57,096 nt of DNA, taken from Thermoguttaceae bacterium (GTDB lineage Bacteria; Planctomycetota; Planctomycetia; Pirellulales; Thermoguttaceae). The notes under the pieces are model-generated. The model was not told where the DNA came from. It ran no database searches and worked only from the letters and a program-made list of their open reading frames with translations. The translations under genes and the position numbers were made by a program. Of this stretch, positions 51,957 through 57,096 are shown one piece after another; position 1 is the stretch's first letter; each line of letters opens with the position of its first letter. The DNA lies in NCBI GenBank assembly GCA_029975295.1, contig JARKPK010000035.1, positions 1-57,096 on the forward strand, read 5' to 3'.

Positions 51957-52186
51957 GCCCATAATATGAACGGGGGAGGGTCGTAAAGCAAGCCTGCCAA
52001 CCAACAGAATCGCAGTCTCACCCCTTGGCTCATCGCCCGCCAGCCTTTGGAGCCGCGATTCCAAGCCGCTCGTCTCGTGCGAATCCAAAGCGGAACATCG
52101 GAACGATCGCCAAATACTCGCGATGACGGCACGAACGGCCGACAGTCTCCGCGACACGAAGCGGCGACCTCAACGGGCACAGCCGA

Positions 52187-52873
52187 TTAATCCCTGCTGG
52201 CGTTGCCGAAACGCCAAATGTAGTAGATCAACGTGAACAACGCCTGGAGCGTGGCCGCCACGTAAGTCAGCGCCGCGGCGTCTAGCACCTTATTGACGTA
52301 GCGAAGCTCTTCCGAGTTCACAATTCCCAACTGAACTAGTTGGTCCTTCGCCCGGCGGCTGGCATTGAACTCGACCGGCAAGTTGACGACCTGAAAGAAA
52401 ACCACTGTGCCGAACAAGGCAATTCCCAGCCAGATCAACCACGAAACCATGCCGAGCATCGCACCAACAATAATCAAAATCACGCCGGCGCCGCTTCCAA
52501 AGCCGGCCATCGGCACCACGGCGTTGCGGATCACCAGCGGCGCGTAGGCCGAGGCGTCCTGAATGGCGTGGCCCGCCTCGTGGGCGGCAATGCCCACCGC
52601 AGCCAAGCTGCGGCTTTGATAGACCTCGGGACTAAGCCGCAAGACCTTCTCCGAGGGATCGTAGTGGTCGCTCAAATGGCCCGGCGTTTGCTCGATGCCC
52701 ACATCGTGTAGGCCGGCCGAATCGAGTATGCGCCGCGCGGCGGCAGCGCCCGACAACGGTGCGGCCATCTGTTGGGCTGCCCCATAAGCGATTTGAATGC
52801 GCAGCTGGGCCCAAAGCCCCAGAAGGAAGGCGGGCAGAACAAACAGAAAATACATCGGATCGAATATCATCAT
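52187..52873 (-). CDS. Zinc-dependent membrane metallopeptidase (YugP family)
   Basis: 228 residues from the first of two adjacent ATGs (52873). The zinc motif HEAGHAIQ (GIAAHEAGHAIQDASAY, near residue 97) is complete. The rest matches neutral zinc metallopeptidase family 2: an N-terminal helix (FLFVLPAFLLGLWAQLRI), DHYDPSEKVLRLSPEVYQ before the motif, two further helices (GVILIIVGAMLGMVSWLIWL and ALFGTVVFFQVVNLPVEF), and NASRRAKDQLVQLGI, where the third ligand region is expected. A final helix ends ...LIYYIWRFGNASRD. The substrate is not known for the family. It stands downstream of hemC on the same strand, with a 431-base gap. Confidence 0.93.
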   Translation of the reverse strand: MMIFDPMYFLFVLPAFLLGLWAQLRIQIAYGAAQQMAAPLSGAAAARRILDSAGLHDVGIEQTPGHLSDHYDPSEKVLRLSPEVYQSRSLAAVGIAAHEAGHAIQDASAYAPLVIRNAVVPMAGFGSGAGVILIIVGAMLGMVSWLIWLGIALFGTVVFFQVVNLPVEFNASRRAKDQLVQLGIVNSEELRYVNKVLDAAALTYVAATLQALFTLIYYIWRFGNASRD

Positions 52874-53304
52874 TCACCCTCTCGCGGCCTTCGTCGTCGA
52901 TCGTCGTTTTCGCAAACCGTTACGAATCCCAAATCGTTACACAGTAGTCGCTTTTCGTTCACAAAGTGTCGCCGGCATGGGCTCTTTACGCAGCGAGACC
53001 ACGAGCCGCCGCGTTGAATTGTAGGCTTTCGACGGCCGGATTCAACGCTCGGCACACCGTTCTTTGGTCACCGGAACGCCCTCCCAACCGCCACAACGCA
53101 ACCGGCTCCCCCATGCCGCTGTGACATCCTCGCCGCCGATGCGGAAAAAAGTTGCCGATGGAGTCCTCCATCTTGCTGAACGACAACGCAAAGCGCCAAT
53201 TTGCTCATCCTCTTCTCGCTTCTCGTGTTGAGTCCTCGATCGTGCTGAGTCCTCGATCGTGCTGGAACAAAAACCAACGGGCGGGCGCGACAGCCGAGTG
53301 AGCA
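52874..53304. other. Intergenic region (431 bp) with tandem repeat
   Basis: Between hemC and the metallopeptidase gene, both minus strand. It carries the 17-bp tandem repeat at 53229-53262 and a related palindromic stretch, GATGGAGTCCTCCATC, near 53158-53173. No gene is supported. Confidence 0.45.
53229..53262. repeat. Two exact tandem copies of a 17-bp unit
   Basis: TGAGTCCTCGATCGTGC is repeated head to tail at 53229-53245 and 53246-53262. A GGAGTCCTCCATCTTGC variant lies about 70 bases to the left, so it may be part of a small family of related motifs. Confidence 0.8.
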
Positions 53305-54222
53305 TCACCCCAACCAGCCGCGGGTTTGGGCGATCAATTCGGCGGCGCCGCGGGCCGCAAGTTCGTCGGCGGCACGTCGGCCAAGCTCTTCCGCTTCGGC
53401 GAGCCGGCCTTCGACCGTCGTTTGAAGCATCTGAGTGCCATCGAAGCTGAGCACCCGGGCGACCAGTCGCAGACGGTCGCCGCGGGCTTCGGCCAGCGCG
53501 GCCACCGGCGCAAGGCAGCCACCCCCAATCGCGGCAAGCATCGCCCGTTCGGCCGTTGTCGCTGCGCGCGTTTCGGGATCATTCAGCGCGGCCAAGACGG
53601 CCAACGTGGCCTGGTCGTCGGCGCGGGCTTCGATGCCCAGCGCGCCTTGGCCCGGGGCCGGCAACATGATTTCCGTAGGAAGCCGCTGGGTGATGCGGCC
53701 GCTCAGGCCTAATCGCTCAAGCCCGGCAGCCGCCAAAATGATCGCATCGTAATCGCGCTTCCCGAGTTTGCTCAGACGAGTATCGACATTGCCCCGCAGG
53801 TGTGCCACGCTGAGCTTCGGTTGGTAGGCAAGCAATTGAGCGCGTCGGCGCACGCTGCCTGTGCCCACGATTGCCCGTTGGGGAAGCGCGTCGATCGACG
53901 CGAACCGTTCCGAAACCATCACATCGGCCGCGGTTGCCCGCGGAGGAACGGCCGCCAAGACAAGGCCATCGGGCGTTTGCGTGGGCAGGTCTTTTAGGCT
54001 GTGGACAGCGACATCGGCTTCACCGGCCAGAACAGCGGCCTGAATTTCGCGAGTGAACAGCCCTTGCGGCGTCGCGGCGTCGATTTGGCCCTGGAGGCGA
54101 TCGCCGCTGGTGGTGACGACGACCAGTTCGCATTGATGGCCCAACTGGCCGAGCATTCGCGCGGTCCAATCCGCCTGCCAGCGCGCCAATGCACTTCCGC
54201 GAGTGGCTAAACGGAGCCGCAT
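53305..54222 (-). CDS. hemC: Hydroxymethylbilane synthase (porphobilinogen deaminase)
   Basis: 305 residues from the ATG at 54222, the normal length. Family landmarks run in order: LRLATRGSALARWQADWTAR, VVTTSGDRLQGQ, GLFTREIQAAVLAGEADVAV then HSLKDLPTQ, RRRAQLLAYQPKL, HLRGNVDTRLSKL, YDAIILAAAGLERLGL, and GGGCLAPVAALAEARGD with Cys236 as the dipyrromethane cofactor attachment site. The enzyme condenses four porphobilinogen units to hydroxymethylbilane in haem synthesis, in the cytoplasm. No other hem gene is in the window. It lies 194 bases after the stop of the DUF502 gene at 54417, on the same strand. Confidence 0.97.
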   Translation of the reverse strand: MRLRLATRGSALARWQADWTARMLGQLGHQCELVVVTTSGDRLQGQIDAATPQGLFTREIQAAVLAGEADVAVHSLKDLPTQTPDGLVLAAVPPRATAADVMVSERFASIDALPQRAIVGTGSVRRRAQLLAYQPKLSVAHLRGNVDTRLSKLGKRDYDAIILAAAGLERLGLSGRITQRLPTEIMLPAPGQGALGIEARADDQATLAVLAALNDPETRAATTAERAMLAAIGGGCLAPVAALAEARGDRLRLVARVLSFDGTQMLQTTVEGRLAEAEELGRRAADELAARGAAELIAQTRGWLG

Positions 54223-54416
54223 GCGTTCTCTCGTCTTGGTCTTGTTGTGTTCCGGTTCGAGTCCGTCTTCGATCGAGACTCCGTTGGCGCCAAAGCCGAG
54301 CAAGTGCACACGGCCAGCAAGTCGGCCGTCGGCACAACAAAACGGGCCATTGCGACGGTCACCCGTTCGGGCAGATTTCTCTTTTCCGCGGCTCTATTGA
54401 AGCCCTACGACGCCGC

Positions 54417-55403
54417 TCAATCAGGCCGCTGCTCCGTTGCTCCCTCGATGTGGCGGTCGGCCGAGTCCGCCGTTGCCTGCACGGCGGCGGGGGCGGGCAA
54501 CTCGGGCAGTTCCTGTGTTTCGATCTTCTGCCAATCGCGTTGCACTTCGTAGGGCGGCACCACCACCCCGCAACTGACCATGAACTGAATCGCTTGATCG
54601 ATCGTGATGTTCAAATCGATGATGTCGCGCTTCGGCAGCGTGATGGTGAATCCGGTCATGGGCATCGGCGACGACGGCACAAAAACCGCGACGATCGGTT
54701 CATTGGCTGCCGCTCGAACATCGAGAAAGCCTTCACTGACCACGAAAGCCAAACTCCAAATCCCGCGGCGTGGATACTCGATGGCCACGACTTTGCGGAA
54801 TTGCACCTCGTTTTCGTTGAAAAAGAAGTCGCTGAACTGCTTGACGGCCGCATACACGCTGCGGATCAGCGGCAGCCGGACGATCAGTTGCTCGAAGGCC
54901 CTCCAAAACGCTCGGCCGATGCCGGCAGCCAAGAACTTGCCCAACAAATAGAGCACCAGCACGAACAACAGCAAAAAGACCGGCACGACGATGTACGGCC
55001 GCAGGTAAACCGTCTCGACGTAGCTGCGGTAGTACTCCTCGGCGGAACGGGGTGCAGTCCGCGTTCCCACCGTCCGGCGGACGGTGTCGTAAACGACCAG
55101 CGGAACAAAGGCGTCGCCTTCGACTTGGCGATAAACCAGACCATCGACGGTCACGGTTCGTGCAACGGGATCGACCGGGCCCAGATCGTAGCGGATGTCG
55201 GCCAAGGAATAGACCAAACCCTCGCGGACCCAACCGGTCACCGGGTCGAGCACATATTGCCTGACCGTTTGACCGATGAGCAGAAAGATTACGATCGTCA
55301 GCAGGGGCGGGACTAATACGCCCAGCCCGCGCAGCATCGCGGTGCGAAAAGGCCGGGCGACCTTGCCCGCTTGCGTAACCGCGGAGTCCGTCTCTTGCTT
55401 CAT
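54417..55403 (-). CDS. DUF502 family membrane protein
   Basis: 328 residues from the ATG at 55403 (an ATG at 55412 is possible). Two transmembrane regions are clear: GLGVLVPPLLTIVIFLLIGQ near residue 35 and RPYIVVPVFLLLFVLVLYLL near 145. After them comes the DUF502 core (LIVRLPLIRSVYAAVKQFSD, VQFRKVVAIEYPRRGIWSLA, FVPSSPMPMTGFTITLPKRD). The PMPMTG segment is typical of the family. The segment between the helices (about 60-130) is longer than in the usual short members and beta-rich, with a Glu/Tyr stretch. The function of DUF502 proteins is unsettled. The C-terminal 40 residues are disordered. Confidence 0.93.
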   Translation of the reverse strand: MKQETDSAVTQAGKVARPFRTAMLRGLGVLVPPLLTIVIFLLIGQTVRQYVLDPVTGWVREGLVYSLADIRYDLGPVDPVARTVTVDGLVYRQVEGDAFVPLVVYDTVRRTVGTRTAPRSAEEYYRSYVETVYLRPYIVVPVFLLLFVLVLYLLGKFLAAGIGRAFWRAFEQLIVRLPLIRSVYAAVKQFSDFFFNENEVQFRKVVAIEYPRRGIWSLAFVVSEGFLDVRAAANEPIVAVFVPSSPMPMTGFTITLPKRDIIDLNITIDQAIQFMVSCGVVVPPYEVQRDWQKIETQELPELPAPAAVQATADSADRHIEGATEQRPD

Positions 55404-55933
55404 AGCGTTCATTATGCGACTCGGCCCATGCGACACAAGCCCAGCAAACCGGCCGGCGCGCTTCGCGGCCTTTGGGCGAAGACGCTAACAAGCGGCCGTG
55501 GCGAACGGGCCAACAGCAAACCACAACGCCTAGAAAAGATACGTCGCCAGAACAGCGGTTCAAGCCTCTCGGGAGGGCCGGTGTGGGTAAATGTCGATGG
55601 CCGATTCGGCCCTTGACGGCCGAAGGTCCCAAGAAAGGGCGCTGCCCCTAGAAAACCGGTCTCCTCATCAAGCGAACGCCAGGTGAGTTTTCGACTGGAC
55701 TTTCCCGCCCAATCCAAAGAGGCACAATGCCGCTTGGAGACGGGCGCCCGCAAACAGCAAACATCCTAACACATTGTTATTTCACACCTTACAACCCAGC
55801 CCACTTCCCCCATTGCGTATCTCCGACGGAGTTGCCAGCCGGGCCGTTTTCGGATCGAGGCGGTTTCGCAGTTCGTTCGGCCAAATTCGGCAAAGGCTAG
55901 GTCGAGCAACGCAGAAGTATAATTAACTCTATA
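55404..55933. other. Intergenic region (530 bp) with an A+T-rich end
   Basis: Between comF and the DUF502 gene, both minus strand. The stretch 55905-55940 is clearly A+T-rich (AGTATAATTAACTCTATATC) and sits at the comF 3' end. No coding frame or strong hairpin was recognised. Confidence 0.4.
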
Positions 55934-56740
55934 TCAAAAATGACCTTGCGCTCGAGCAATCACACCCACCGCGACGAAGTCCGCTCCACCGGCCTTGAGT
56001 ACGCGAGCCAGTTCACTGGCCGTTGCTCCCGTGGTCAGAACATCGTCGATTACCAAGATCCGACGATTACAAAAAGGAAGACCTTTGGGCTTACTGAATG
56101 CGTTGCGTATATTGCGGAATCTAGCAAAAGGATTCAAGTTCTCTTGCGGGGCCGTACGGCGAATTCGACGAAGCCCTTGCCCGACTTGTGGAATTCCCGA
56201 ACCTCGGGCAACTACATCGGCGATGGCCGAAGCGGAATTGACCGCCCGACAGAAAAAACGGGTCCAATGCATTGGCACTGCGACCACCGCGTCGATCTGG
56301 TGAGCCGCCGCCCAGGCGCCGAACTGCATCAGCCAGAGAATCGCTAAGTTCTTTGCCAGTAATTCGTTCTCTTGCCGCTTCATTTGCAAGATCAGATTCG
56401 ATAACACCGGATAGCGCCCAAGGGCTCGACAAGCGTCGAAATGCAGGCGAAAGTCGCGGCAGAAAGGGCATCGTCCGTCAGAGATGGCCGCAGCCGCCGT
56501 GAACGCCCCACAACGAGGACAGGCCGGGCATTCGGTCTCGACAACGCGTTCGAGACAATCGGCGCAGAACGCCGGCTCATCTTCAGTTCCACCGGTCTTA
56601 CGCCCGCAGAGCAGACACCGCGCCGGCATCAGAATCGCTTGGGCAACGGAGCGAAGCCGTTTGGTCGAAACAGGCCCTGTCGAACCGCCGAGGAACCGAA
56701 TCAGCGAAAGCGTGCGGCTTACCGATGCGCGAGCGATCAT
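55934..56740 (-). CDS. ComF-family phosphoribosyltransferase-like protein
   Basis: 268 residues from the ATG at 56740. A Cys-rich zinc-binding N-terminus (CLLCGRK...FCADCLERVV...CPACPRCGAF...CPFCRDF) leads to CRALGRYPVLSNLILQMKRQ. The phosphoribosyltransferase fold follows, with VVAVPMHWTRFFCRAVNSAS and the PRPP-type loop ILVIDDVLTTGATASELARV. ComF proteins are needed for DNA uptake in naturally competent bacteria, and homologues are widespread without proven competence. The loop is intact, but the usual WxRRFxRGFNQ region is altered (MHWTRFFCRAVNSAS). The next gene downstream is the DUF502 gene, 530 bases away. Confidence 0.92.
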   Translation of the reverse strand: MIARASVSRTLSLIRFLGGSTGPVSTKRLRSVAQAILMPARCLLCGRKTGGTEDEPAFCADCLERVVETECPACPRCGAFTAAAAISDGRCPFCRDFRLHFDACRALGRYPVLSNLILQMKRQENELLAKNLAILWLMQFGAWAAAHQIDAVVAVPMHWTRFFCRAVNSASAIADVVARGSGIPQVGQGLRRIRRTAPQENLNPFARFRNIRNAFSKPKGLPFCNRRILVIDDVLTTGATASELARVLKAGGADFVAVGVIARAQGHF

Positions 56741-57025
56741 AAGTTGACACCTTGACTTGGGGTTTTTCGGCCGCCTATGCTGAACAGTACGCCCAGGCCG
56801 TCGGCTCGGGCTGCCCGCACCGCCGCCAAGCTCTGCCCAGCGGTGAGTTCGGGCCGCAGCCCGGCCAAATGCGATCCGAGTTCCGACTCCGCCCAAGAGG
56901 TTGCAGCCGTTGGGCCAAGCGGCCTGCACTGTTGGCTTGTCGTGGGCGACCTATCAAGGCGTTTGCGTCAGAGCATTTGCGGCTTCGACCTGTTGGGTGG
57001 ACTTCTTAACGGAGCTTGCTAACTG

Positions 57026-57096
57026 ATGAGCGCTACGGACTTTCGTAGGGAAGATTCTGAAAAATCCGACTCGACGGCGAGAGGCGCGGCGTGCTG
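57026..57096 (+). CDS. Possible start of a plus-strand gene, cut by the window edge
   Basis: An ATG at 57026 with GGAG eleven bases upstream (57011-57014) opens a frame (MSATDFRREDSEKSDSTARG...) that is still open at the last base. The composition is soluble and gene-like, but only about 23 codons are visible, so this is tentative. The 285 bases between it and comF would be a divergent promoter region. Confidence 0.35.
   Translation, partial: MSATDFRREDSEKSDSTARGAAC

Noticed and set aside
1-57096. CRISPR arrays, tRNA or rRNA genes, insertion sequences and prophage
   Set aside because: No regularly spaced repeats, tRNA T-arm consensus, rRNA-like sequence, transposase or integrase was found on either strand.

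Overview
The window reads as a stretch of a high-GC chromosome from a planctomycete, most likely of the Pirellula type. This is inferred from gene content, because there is no rRNA or marker-gene comparison. The pointers are: Tat-exported Gfo/Idh/MocA oxidoreductases paired with a sugar isomerase; a secreted secretin-associated protein rich in Gly and Met; a huge VWA/STN/Gly-Met-rich protein; a degenerate J-like domain followed by a membrane anchor and a LamG domain; a GYF_2 (DUF4339) membrane protein; and many large secreted proteins of unknown function. I see no phage, insertion sequence, CRISPR array, rRNA or tRNA. Shine-Dalgarno sequences are present at some genes only.

Layout. 1-8.2 kb: a partial secreted protein (minus), a class I aldolase-like protein, a secreted glycoside hydrolase and a PAP2-family lipoprotein. 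8.5-12.5 kb: a UvrA-family ATPase overlapping a ThiF/MoeB-type E1-like enzyme. 13.2-17.7 kb: a CAP-domain protein, an OleC-like AMP-forming synthetase and a GYF_2 membrane protein. 18.1-24.9 kb (minus): the VWA/STN giant and a very acidic secreted protein. 25.3-30.1 kb: an HtrA protease, a secreted protein with a CX4CH haem-like motif, and NIF3. 30.9-35.5 kb: a zinc ABC transporter operon (znuB, znuC, znuA) headed by a small ribbon-helix-helix/Cys-motif regulator, and divergent from it a secreted protein in which about a quarter of mature residues are Cys. 36.0-40.9 kb: apt, a Gly/Met-rich secretin-associated protein, an AcpS homologue with altered metal ligands and three small membrane proteins. 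41.1-48.9 kb: a sugar module of three Gfo/Idh/MocA proteins, an MFS sugar porter and a sugar isomerase. 49.2-57.1 kb (minus): a J-like/LamG protein, a YugP-type metallopeptidase, hemC, a DUF502 membrane protein and comF, then a possible partial gene at the edge.

How the parts fit. The most system-like region is 30.9-35.5 kb. A candidate metalloregulator shares an apparent operon with high-affinity Zn uptake. A near-perfect palindrome, AATACATTGTATT, overlaps the likely -10 element of that operon. Across the shared intergenic region lies an exported, Cys-saturated repeat protein that could buffer or scavenge metal. The second coherent block, 41.1-48.9 kb, looks like a sugar-processing module: exported oxidoreductases, an exported isomerase/epimerase, a proton-coupled sugar porter and a cytoplasmic oxidoreductase. 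Most other genes are housekeeping or envelope functions without an obvious shared pathway.
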